From Bipalium vagum (Eukaryota; Platyhelminthes; Tricladida; Geoplanidae), in contig JBBMKC010201717.1 of NCBI GenBank assembly GCA_037834085.1, positions 1 through 24,354 on the forward strand: a stretch of DNA of 24,354 bases, written 5' to 3'. This document shows, in pieces, positions 13,401 through 21,938 of this stretch. Position 1 is the first letter of the stretch. Each line of letters starts with the position of its first letter. The position numbers and the translations under genes were made by a program. The notes beneath the pieces were generated by a model. That model saw only the letters and a program-made list of their open reading frames with translations, was not told the DNA's origin and did not search any database.

Positions 13401-13927
13401 AAATCAAAATTGTTGCCAAACTCAACTGTCATTTGTCAAACTTGAATCGCTGGTTGCAAGGCCGGTTCCCTAATCCTTTGTTTTGCATTGTAGCAGAATT
13501 GTCCTCTGCCAAATGTCGTTTGCTGTTGGAAGAGGTCAACTTGAAATCTTTGAAGGATCCAAATAAAGTGATGAAAATACTCAACAAGGTTGAATCGGCG
13601 AAAATTTACTCAAGCAATGTGTAAGATTTCCTCTATCGATTTTGTTATTGCTATTATTATTTATTAATATGATTATTATTATTAATTTTTTTAATCATAT
13701 TTTCACGGAAAAGAGATTCATGACAAAATTTTTATTAGTAACGGTGAAAAACAATGGAAAGACATTCTTCCAAGGATATGGGAAGCTATGCAAATAGCAG
13801 TGAAAGAAAAAATGTAATTTTATTTTAAAACACTTGTCTTTAAAAAATAATATTATTATTTTCAAGATTCAAAATAGTTCTCTACAGTCATGTCGATGAT
13901 AGAATCGAATTTGTGGAAATTAAATAA
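834..13927 (+). CDS. eIF2alpha kinase GCN2 (EIF2AK4), 32-exon gene
   Basis: GCN2 is a cytosolic Ser/Thr kinase that senses uncharged tRNA and stalled ribosomes and phosphorylates eIF2alpha. I place coding exons at 834-938, 988-1100, 1144-1243, 1293-1415, 1559-1587, 1651-1757, 1861-2090, 2305-2484, 2549-2613, 2681-2792, 3789-3981, 4180-4280, 4354-4484, 5047-5267, 5346-5412, 5462-5618, 7054-7302, 7373-7507, 7566-7775, 7858-8001, 8046-8182, 8943-9251, 9328-9394, 9452-9568, 10317-10484, 10540-10832, 11793-11937, 12052-12177, 12231-12466 (or -12512), 13162-13620, 13739-13813 and 13867-13927. All junctions are GT-AG and keep phase, except that exon 29 needs the weaker donor after 12466 to stay in frame. 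The model totals about 1,654 residues; human GCN2 has 1,649. The order is RWD, pseudokinase, kinase, HisRS-like, CTD. The start is the first in-frame ATG, just before the RWD domain. A mariner lies in the intron 5619-7053. Identity is nearly certain; exact exon edges are inferred. Confidence 0.93.
1651..3981 (+). other. GCN2 exons 6-11: pseudokinase domain
   Basis: This block encodes the degenerate kinase-like domain found in all GCN2 proteins. LDHPNLLPYVAY matches the LSHPNVVRYLAM segment, and VRYLHERQITFVKLNMDSIL covers the catalytic-loop region. There the HRD motif is absent (FVKL), and the DFG position reads HYY, as expected for a pseudokinase. Exon 11 supplies the C-lobe end (PLDLIDFIHCSE). 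The intron between exons 10 and 11 is about 1 kb. Confidence 0.85.
2793..3788 (+). other. Large AT-rich GCN2 intron 10
   Basis: About 1 kb of AT-rich sequence between the pseudokinase exons. Short frames here do not resemble known proteins and no element ends were seen. Confidence 0.75.
4485..5046 (+). other. AT-rich GCN2 intron 13
   Basis: About 560 bases of AT-rich intron within the kinase domain. The acceptor before 5047 restores the VRYYASW segment in frame. Nothing else was recognised. Confidence 0.75.
5812..5835 (+). repeat. Mariner 5' terminal inverted repeat
   Basis: The repeat begins TTAGGTGTGTAAATATGTAA directly after a TA at 5810-5811. It pairs with 6957-6980. Confidence 0.9.
6957..6980 (-). 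repeat. Mariner 3' terminal inverted repeat
   Basis: Read on the minus strand it begins TTAGGTGTGTGAAAATATAA, agreeing with the 5' repeat at 20 of 24 positions. A TA follows at 6981-6982. Confidence 0.9.
8183..8942 (+). other. AT-rich GCN2 intron 21
   Basis: This 760-nt intron has a weak donor (GTCCTT) and is dominated by AT-rich runs with TAA/ATT-like simple repeats near its 3' end. No gene was seen in it. Confidence 0.75.
9569..10316 (+). other. AT-rich GCN2 intron 24
   Basis: This 748-nt intron in the HisRS-like part is AT-rich. No recognisable element or coding segment was seen. Confidence 0.75.
10833..11792 (+). other. AT-rich GCN2 intron 26
   Basis: This 960-nt intron carries a 65-codon open frame at 11052-11249 that resembles nothing known and looks like chance. 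Both flanking exons join in phase across it. Confidence 0.75.
12513..13161 (+). other. GCN2 intron 29 with unresolved donor
   Basis: About 650-700 nt of AT-rich intron. The phases of the flanking exons do not agree if the donor after 12512 is used, so the intron may begin at 12467, or a small exon may lie inside it. No convincing small exon was found. Confidence 0.55.
13162..13927 (+). other. GCN2 exons 30-32: C-terminal domain
   Basis: The ribosome-binding and dimerisation domain is spread over three exons. The clearest match is the last exon, KIVLYSHVDDRIEF, against the family's VSVLFLYSYRDDYYRILF end. Exon 31 gives LPRIWEAMQIAVKEK, matching LPKQRYLKLVCDEIYNIKVEKK. Introns of 118 and 53 nt separate the exons. 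The stop TAA is at 13925-13927. The serine-rich start of exon 30 is probably linker. Confidence 0.82.
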
Positions 13928-14027
13928 AATTTGTCTTTTCTCTGTCTATTATTTTATTTTTTTGAACTAAGACCAACGAAAAATTGACAACCTTAATCAG
14001 GAACACGGTTAAAGTGTTGTAAATAAA
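13923..14027 (+). terminator. Candidate polyadenylation signals for GCN2
   Basis: AATAAA occurs at 13923-13928, overlapping the stop codon, and at 14022-14027, about 95 nt downstream. The second is better placed. In AT-rich DNA such hexamers are common, so this is only suggestive. Confidence 0.35.
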
Positions 14028-14734
14028 AATTTAAAAATGTAAATTAATTATCACGCAAATTCAACATACAACCTTATAGCTTGACATATTAACTTTTTGG
14101 TCGTAATTACAAAGCGTATCTGTTTTTATTTTAAAGTTCTAAGTAAAAATTGGTAATTTTATATTTGTTTACAATTATAAACTTTGTATTAACGCTTCTG
14201 GATTGATATTGCATTTGTAGCTACACTCATAATAAAACTTTGGTTTTAAAAATACTCGTTTATTAGCTTTTCTGGGTAAAACTTTAGTAAAGGGCAGAAC
14301 TATACAATTTTTCAATTAATTAATATTAATAAATGCTATTGGTGGGTCAAAGAATCACGTTCTTTTTAATTTATATTTTTACAGCTCTAATATAGTTAAA
14401 GATTTGAATTTAGGATTAATTAAAAAGAAATTTAGAAATGAATTATTTTTAGTCAGTAAGTAAATTAAATAAGTTTTTATCTAGATAATTTATAACATTT
14501 TTCAAGTGGTTTCCCAGTAGTTTAAATGCATCTTGTCTCCGAATTTTCATTTATCAGAAACATTATTGTAAGGATTAAATTAAATTAATATTAAATAATA
14601 AATCAAATATTAAAATTTTAATCCTCAATGTAAAATATATTTTTTAAATAATTAAATTAATTTTAATAAAAGTTAGATAATTAATTTGTTTAAATAAAGG
14701 ATAAAAACTAACTAATGTCGAGATAAACGCATTA
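13928..14734. other. AT-rich spacer between GCN2 and retroelement
   Basis: No gene was recognised here. The left part probably holds the GCN2 3' UTR. I looked for a 5' LTR or primer-binding site of the following retroelement and found none that I could support. Confidence 0.6.
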
Positions 14735-15347
14735 ATGAACCTTATGCGCGAAGCAATAAACCCTGTAATTTTCAAGAAAGGTGACGACATCGAAAAATTT
14801 ATTAAAAGTTGCACCAAATATTTTGCATGTGTTGATATAAATAAAAAAGAAAAAGGTCTGTTAGTGGTAGGAATAATTGATCGAGAGCTAAGGGAAGCCT
14901 ATGAATGCCAAGATTAATCTCTAGATTATGAAGATCGTCTGAGAAAGACAACTTTAATGCAGGACTTAGAAGAAGCAAAAAGTACAAAAGGATAGATGCG
15001 AATATCTATTTGTACAAGAAGAAGATCGAAGGATTAGTCAATAAAATTTTGACGCATACGCTGGACAAATAACAATTAACAAAGGAGATCATTGTTAATA
15101 GTTGACAAGATTTAAGAATTCAAACGAAAATTAGGAAATTCAGAAGATATATTCGAGGCGATTAAAACATGATTTGAGCGAGACGGACAACATTAATGTA
15201 GTTCAGAGTTAGAGTCGTGTTTTAAAAAGGTCATAAATTAAAAACACGGCCAGTGAAAGACCACGACCTCAAAAAGTTATTCCACATAGAGTCAGAAATA
15301 AGGTGACTTGCTAGTATTGTCAAAAAATTAGGTTACATAAGTCGAAG

Positions 15348-15755
15348 ATGCCCGGAAAAAAGAAGTCGTGTTATGCATGTGGATCTGATCAGCACCTGAG
15401 AAGTCAGTGTGAAAGGATAAGATGTACAAGATGTGATAGGAAGGGAAACCGTACAGAGGAATGTTACATAAATCTGAGACAGCGGCCTTACAGGCAAGGA
15501 AATGACAACTTATTTTTTAACCGAATAAGCATTGAAAACAGAAGATATGATGGAAACAACGGGTTTTTAAACTTTGGTAGAAGGACAGGAGGTAATAATG
15601 GATATAAAAGAACAAACCACACCGGATACGTAAGTGCGATTGCAGAAGAAGAAGAATATGTAACAAGAGGATACAAGATTTACTATTTTAATAAGGAAAC
15701 GAACAGTTACAGAAAGGAATCCCCAAAAGTTCAGTTGATTAAAGCTCTAAACTAG
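15348..15755 (+). pseudogene. Gag nucleocapsid remnant with zinc knuckles
   Basis: This segment of the fossil element carries a CCHC knuckle (CYACGSDQHLRSQC) followed by a second knuckle-like cysteine cluster and a basic, glycine- and asparagine-rich tail, as in gag nucleocapsid regions that bind element RNA. Confidence 0.75.
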
Positions 15756-16365
15756 ATACCAGTTCAGATCGCAATATTTATATTTATAATAGAAGTAGTT
15801 TTATCAATATTATAAAAGACAAAGAGAATGTTGATAGAAAGGTATATTCTTTCATAAAGAAAGATAGTTGCAAAAAAGATATGAATGATGAGCATAATGA
15901 TAATAGAATAATTGCCATAGAATAGACCCATAAAGTGAAGATAAAGTAAGACATTATGCAAGGTAGACTTAGTGTTGAGGTTAAAATTCGAGGAAAGTGC
16001 TTTGAATGCTTATTAGACACAGGAGTGAAGAGAAATGTGATGAGCCAATATATACAATTGCGTCCATATGTTTTTGGCCACTCTGTAAATATCGAAATAA
16101 TTGTAGATTACAAATTATATTGAAAGTTTTATGATTTGAACAACGTTAATTTAGAAATATGTTTATGTTAGCTTTAAAACTCATTAAAAAATTATTGCAC
16201 AACTATTAAAATTGATTTGTTATCTAAAGGCGTTTCTTAAATTTTGATGTGATTTAAATATATAAACTATTTTAAGGATAATTTTTTAAAGTAAAATCTA
16301 TATGTACAACAATTTGCTAATGCTTAAGTAATATTTTTTTTAATTTTAGAAATTCTTTTGTTAAA

Positions 16366-16700
16366 TATGGATAAGATATCCATAGATATTCGGAAACAGG
16401 TTATTGAGAAATTGAAAGAGGTTTTGTCCCCAGAAAACAGCTTGTGATCTTTTTATCAATTGGAAAACAAGCCAAACTAACTCACTTAGTACTGTGAAGC
16501 GCATTCTGAGAAAGTATGGCTTATCCGGACGAATTGTAGCGAAGAAACCATATTTAAGCGAGTGACATATAAAAAATCTTTTAAATTGGTACAGAGATTA
16601 TAGCAAACTGCTTCTTTCTTTTTGGAATGAGGTGATTTTTTCTGATGAAAGTCACACAGAACTGTTCTCTAGAAGAAGACAATACGTCCGCAGTACTGTT
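16366..16700 (+). mobile_element. Truncated Tc1-type transposase piece inside the retroelement
   Basis: A segment here reads as the N-terminal to middle part of a Tc1-like transposase: STVKRILRKYGLSGRIVAKK near 16488, IKNLLNWYRDYSKLL near 16570, then SFWNEVIFSDESHTELF near 16617, the last around the first catalytic Asp. A frameshift and in-frame stops show decay, and the C-terminal half is absent. Directly after about 16700 the sequence turns into Gypsy reverse transcriptase. AT-rich DNA at 16107-16365 may belong to the same insertion, but no Tc1 inverted repeat was recognised. Confidence 0.78.
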
Positions 16701-17093
16701 TACAAGAATGTCATTTGACATAGCAGCAGCGCCAGGAACGTTCCAAGAACTAATGACGAAGGTATTGGATGGTCTAGAGAAAACAATGGTATATATAGTA
16801 ATTCCAGAAAAGTGCAACTTATTACGGAAAGAAGTACTTAACTACTTAAGTAGTTTGGATATGGATTTGATTTATAGACAGGGTGAAAAGCACACCAATG
16901 CTGATATGCTTTCAATAATTAAGCGCGAAATGTGTTGCCAATGTCAAATGCACCACAAAGATCCGAAGACAGAGAAAAAAATCAAGGCAGATAAATCAGA
17001 TGATGAAAATAAGTAGATGTAAATGGCAAGACAGTGTAGCGGAAATCGAGACGATAAAAAAATATTCTGGAAGAAAACGTTACGAAATTTAAA

Positions 17094-17788
17094 ATGGAAA
17101 ACGATTTAGTGAAAACAATAGAAACAAGGATTTGGATGATAAAAGAAATGCATGTTTTATTAACACATGCTGCAACAGAAAAAGTCACCAACTACATTAC
17201 CAATAACTATGACATGGAAGACCTGAATAAGATCACGGCAGAAGTAATAAAACAATGTATGCCTTGTCAAAAGAATAAAGTAAACACCACAGCAACGAAA
17301 GAAGCTACAATCATGTTATGTGCAGAATGTCCATTTGAAAAAATTTATATTGATATATGTGGATCATTTCGAGTAATAGTGGAAAGGCGAAAATATATAT
17401 ATGTGGAATCAGCAAACAGATTGAAGAGACTATAAAAAAAGTGATAATGGAAAAATGGATCCTGAGATTTGAAGTACCAAAAGAAGTTCATGTAGACAGT
17501 GGCAAGACTTTTGAATCAAGAAGCTTCAGAAACTTGTTAGACTCAATGAATATAAAACTATATGTCTCGAATCAGTACCATCACAATACGAATGGAATAA
17601 TTGAAAGACAATTTCGTACGATCAGAGATTGCATTTACGCTATATCAGATGATGGTAGGTGGGAGAATTGGAGCTCGAAGTTACCAGATATTGAATATAT
17701 GATAAATGCAACAAAACAAAAGACATTGGGAATCTCACCAGCAGAGATGATATTCGGAAGGAGAATACACAGAGAACAATTGTATTAA
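17094..17788 (+). pseudogene. Integrase remnant of the Gypsy-like element
   Basis: The first part has a zinc-binding H/C arrangement ending CMPCQKN. The core follows, with IYIDICGSF, then HVDSGKTFES and NGIIERQFRTIRD, the usual surroundings of the integrase acidic residues. It belongs to the fossil element and is not an intact gene. Confidence 0.78.
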
Positions 17789-17935
17789 ACCGAACGAGTT
17801 GACGATGAGCTTAGGGAAAAATAGCCGACAAAAAGACAGTTCCAAATCTGAGATGAAGTTCTGGTAAAGCTTAAGGGAAGATCAAAAGACAATGAAAGAT
17901 ATCTAGGCCGCTATAATTTTACGGAAAAGTATTGA

Positions 17936-18700
17936 AATTTATTACTTTTTCAAATTTTTTGTTATTTAACAGTAAGATATTATTTTAATTTACATGGTTG
18001 TAGTTCTGTACGTAGAAGAATTTTAATGTAAACGATTGTTTTTATAAAATTAATATTGTTATGTTTGTATATTTAATTTTTGATATGAAAATTATTTTTC
18101 TGGAAATTAAAATTAAATTATTTGTTCATCAAAATTTACTTTTTTCCTATTCTACAATTTGTACGTTTATCACATTGGTAAGAAAATAATTGCTTTTAAT
18201 GAGTACACTTGTTATTAAAAATCTGAAATACACAACTTTTAATATAAGCAATACATTTCAACAAAAGCAAAATGATCTTATTTGAAATATGTTTGGTCTT
18301 CTAAAATCGATAAACTTATGAAAGAACATCTCTGTAGTTTTTGAGGCTTTTACAAAATCTACTTTTCATTACAATTCTAAATAATAATTAAATAATTCTA
18401 ATAACTCATTATTAACATATCCATTAGTCAATCATCAAATTCTTAACATAATTAAATTAAATTAAATCTATAATATTGTGTTAAATTAAAGTAATTTATA
18501 TAATAAATATTAATTAAAATTATAAATTATTTAATCATATTAAGGTTAGTTGTATAAAAATCATTAATTATAAAATTCCAAGATATTTTATAAATTTTTT
18601 TATAAAAAAGTTAATTCACGTATAATCAATTTTAAAAACACGATGTCATTAAGCATAAATAAAATATTTATTTTCTTTAAAAATGTTTCATTAATTTTTA
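17936..18700. other. AT-rich spacer, no gene seen
   Basis: Strongly AT-rich sequence with short runs of A and T. No LTR matching the region upstream of the retroelement and no coding segment were recognised. Confidence 0.6.
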
Positions 18701-19090
18701 TAAGAAAAGTACTGAGATGTGTTGACGAATCAATAATTACACATGTGTCTACGCAATACAAGTCAGAGTTTCACATCAGCTGACATCTTATCTCGGGTCG
18801 TCAGATCAACTTAAGTCTTCATACCTACCTCGTGATTTCTTTAAAATATCTCGATGATCAGATATCGACGCGACTATCAGTTACACTCTGAATTTAAGTG
18901 TGTTTATTCTGAGAAGATCTTTGTCCTGAGCACGTATTTTTAAAGCGATCATCAGTTTTGAAGAGGAGTCCCAAACTCAGTAGTCAATTTTGGAGGCACT
19001 GACTCTACCAGCATCATACATTGATGGAAGCTTGGGATCATGGGTCTGCAGAAGATTAATTTGACGGATCCAATTATTATTTGAAGAGTA
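18701..19090 (+). promoter_or_regulatory. Candidate promoter/first exon of the glycerol-kinase-like gene
   Basis: Two lines counted here (18721-18840) have about 40% G+C, clearly above the AT-rich surroundings. The region has several TCAGT-type initiator-like words (for example TCAGTT at 18877-18882) and short ATG frames near 19022 and 19040 that stop quickly. It lies about 0.7 kb upstream of the first recognisable exon of the next gene, so it may hold its promoter, 5' UTR or first coding exon. No splice junction could be fixed. Confidence 0.3.
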
Positions 19091-19817
19091 TGGATTTTTT
19101 ATTTGTTATTTGCTTATTATTATAATACAAAAATTCTAAGAAAAATCTTGTTCTGCTCAGTCGTCTTTGACATACTTATTCCGTCTGAGAAGATTTTTTT
19201 CTTTTGTTTATTTGTTTGTTGTAATTCTTATTATATGAAACCAACAAAAATACAACGAATCAGACGAAAATGATCTGACTTCAACAAAATCATGATTTGA
19301 ATTTTATCTTCATTATCATTATTTAAATCTAACTCGAGATGGAAAATGTGATGTTAAAACTGCAGATTATTGTATCTTTACTTTATGGGAACAAATTCAA
19401 AAAAAGCAGAATCGCTTATTAGTTTATTGTTTATTCAGATTTGAGTATTTATGTTTTTTTATATGAATGTACAATTCATAATAAATTTATCAAATAGCAG
19501 TTCCAGAATTAATCCTTTACTTATTAAGGTTATTGTGTGAAATATTTTTTAATTAATCAACTAAATACATTAACATGTATTATTAAAAGTGAAGAATTAT
19601 TGCTATATTTTTTGTCTTGTTTGATTAGGAATTTTTAAATCATTCGTTATACAGTTATATAATATATACATCTTTTAAAAACTTTAAATGATATTTCTTG
19701 GTTTTGTTTATTTAATTCAATTTTCATTATCCATTTTACAATATTTTAAAATTCAAACGTGCTTCTTTAAATAATCTTTATTTTATATCCTATGTTAAAT
19801 TAAAATTATATATTTAG
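19091..19817 (+). other. AT-rich stretch, probable first intron
   Basis: No coding signal was seen. It ends in a plausible acceptor (TATTTAG) just before the first recognisable exon of the glycerol-kinase-like gene, so it is probably that gene's first intron. Confidence 0.45.
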
Positions 19818-21011
19818 GATAGTGTTGAAATATATCGAAATGAGGACTACCTTGTCAAAAACTATCAAGTGTCTAGCGGAGATAGGATTTGTGAATATTA
19901 TACCTTAGTTTTACATCAATCTCTTAGTTACACTAAATGTTTTGTTGTTTCTAATTTAAATGGGGAATTAATTACTTATCACGAAGAAGAAAATAATCTA
20001 GTAATATGTGATTAACTATTCAAGTGTTTTCTATACTTCTCAATTTAGATCACTAAAAAAGACGGTTACAAAGAACTGGTACCTGAAGAATTGATAGAAA
20101 AGGCATTTGAATGTATAAAATGTTCAGTATCGAACTTTAAGTCAATGGATTACGATTCATGTGTGCGATTTTATTGAATAATTGAAAACGACATTAAGTG
20201 ACATTTTGTTTAAGAAAATAGCGTGCATGAGTATCTGTACCCATCGCAATGTGGCCGTTGCCTGGAACAAAAAGACTGGTCAATCTTTATACAATGCTCT
20301 TGTCGAAGAAGACCGGCGTTGTGATGATACTTGTCAGAAACTTATCCAGAAGTCTTGGAGAAAGTCCAGGACTAACTTTCAAGTGCATTTCTTATGTTGT
20401 TTTAATGTAATGATTCTTGTTCCAGCATCTTTGTGGATTGCCAATTAGCACAAAATGGGCAGGAGTTAAGTTTCGGTGGTTGTTGGACAACATTGGTAGC
20501 GTTCGTGATGCTCTGCGCGACGGTGAATTGTGCCTTGGCACTCTGGACTCATGGCTGCTTTGGAAACTGACTGGTGGAAAGTCATATTCAATCGATTTGA
20601 CAAATGCCAGCTATACGATGCTCATGAATTTGCATCGGTGCTCCTGGGACTCATCGATCTGTAAATTCATCGGTATCGATCTTTCAGTGCTGCCAGACAT
20701 CAAAAGTTGTTCGGAAATCTTTGGGACTATCGATTTTCAATCACCGACTGGAATGGGTGGCTTAGCAATCACGGGAGTCATTTGCGACATCAAAGCTAGT
20801 GTTATTGGACATCAGAGCACCAAGCCAGGTTCTGTAGGAGTACATGTTGATCCTGAGTTGGGTTCCAGTCACGTTACGATCACAGTTGGCGATGAGGTTC
20901 AGTTTTACCGATATTTGCTAAAAAGCGTAGGTTACGTTTTGAGCACTGTCTCATATCAGTTGGGACCAAAAGCCAATGTCATATATTCTCTCGAAGTATG
21001 ATAAAAATAGT

Positions 21012-21071
<60 letters not shown>

Positions 21072-21938
21072 TGATAATAATGATAATAAACCAGTAATAA
21101 ATGATATTAAAGACCAATATCATTTTTCACTGTGGCTGTGTTCCAGGCTACTCTTTACAACAGCCAAAACTTGTTGTCATGGTTCCGGGAATGTCTGCGT
21201 GTCTCATCAAATCCCGATGATTTGGATAGTGTTGTCAACTCCGTCTCAGATTCCGATGGGTGTTTCTTCATTCCGACAACGGGAGCGTTCCATAGTTCCA
21301 TAGACCGATGCCAATATCGGCACGTGAATTTGTGGGGATTGAACCTGACGACATCACGACCGGGCCATGTTGTCCGAGCTGCTTTAGAAGCCGTTGCCGT
21401 TGAAGTTTCGCAATTCCTGTCAACAGTAGCCCACGTTGTCAGCAAACCATATGATATTTTGAGTGTTGGTGGTCGAGGACTAGATCGTGCCGATTCCTTT
21501 TGTCAAATCATGGCCGATCACACGGGGCTCAAGGTTGAGCGGTTGGCCATGTCGGAGGCTGTGATTTTGGGTGGTGCTTTAGTCGCCGCCATTGGTGCCA
21601 ATCTCGATCCGTCGGGACTGCAGGGTCCGATAAAAGAAGGGTTTCCGTGTCTCATGGTTCCAGGGGAACGCAAGAAACGATGTCGACAGTGGACGAGTCT
21701 TGCCAATGAGCAAGAGCTGCTCGATCATCGGTTCTGGATTGGGGGGGATGATGAGGTTACCACCGGTTACGACCAGCCCGCAGGTATTATGCATTTAAAA
21801 AACCGAAAGTATTTGTCGGGGGGGAACCGTAATTTTGCATTGCGTGCACTGGCAGTATTGATGATAGGAACTCCGTTCACTTTAATCGGGTTTGGAGCCG
21901 CTTTATTAATTAGTCGATCTAGATTTAATATATTTTAA
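19818..21938 (+). CDS. Glycerol-kinase-like protein, probable pseudoenzyme (5' end missing)
   Basis: Five exons at 19818-20000, 20049-20162, 20215-20382, 20426-20995 and 21147-21938 join in phase to 608 residues (glycerol kinase is about 500-560). Each matches glycerol kinase of the FGGY family in order: KKDGYKELVPEELIEKAFEC near residue 63, NVAVAWNKKTGQSLYNALV, GVKFRWLLDN, TLDSWLLWKLTGGKS, NASYTMLMNL and RAALEAVAVE. The key sites are changed. The DQGTSSTR phosphate loop reads HQSLSYTK. In E. coli numbering Glu84 becomes Asn, Trp103 Glu and Tyr135 Lys. The GTG loop is lost, and DGG reads VGG. The catalytic Asp (CDIKAS) remains. A hydrophobic segment (VLMIGTPFTLIGFGAALLI) near the end resembles the mitochondrial outer-membrane anchor of animal glycerol kinase. 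The initiating Met must lie in an upstream exon I could not place. Frames are clean, so it is probably expressed; catalysis is doubtful. Confidence 0.85.
21013..21090 (+). repeat. TAA microsatellite in intron
   Basis: About 19 uninterrupted TAA units (21013-21069) are followed by TGA/TAA variants to about 21090, all within the 151-nt last intron of the glycerol-kinase-like gene. It is probably length-variable. Confidence 0.9.

Larger units (their letters stand above)
14735..17935 (+). mobile_element. Fossil Gypsy-like LTR retroelement
   Basis: This is a broken, evidently old copy of a Ty3/Gypsy-like retroelement. In order it shows a gag-like segment (14735 on), a zinc-knuckle region (about 15348-15450), a retropepsin-like stretch with the LLDTG motif (about 15957-16030), part of reverse transcriptase (near 16710-16800), an RNase H-like tail (near 16800-16920), integrase zinc-binding and core segments (17094-17788) and a short integrase C-terminal remnant to about 17935. 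It is incomplete and carries many breaks, probably ten or more. A Tc1-type transposon piece is embedded in it. No paired LTRs were found, so the true ends are uncertain. No envelope-like part was seen. Confidence 0.82.

Noticed and set aside
16581-16817. Minus-strand open frame across the Tc1/Gypsy junction
   Set aside because: The plus strand here carries recognisable transposase and reverse transcriptase sequence, so the reverse frame is a shadow.
14000-18700. Paired LTRs around the retroelement
   Set aside because: Comparison by eye of the flanks on both sides gave only AT-rich chance matches.
21155-21445. Minus-strand open frame of 96 codons opposite the kinase homologue
   Set aside because: It is the antisense shadow of a well-supported exon, where higher G+C lengthens chance frames.
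19818-21938. Xylulokinase or GK5 as identity for the FGGY gene
   Set aside because: The RWLLDN, GTLDSWLLWKLTGGKS and NASYTMLMNL blocks fit ordinary glycerol kinase better than xylulokinase or GK5. Only the degenerate sites are unusual.
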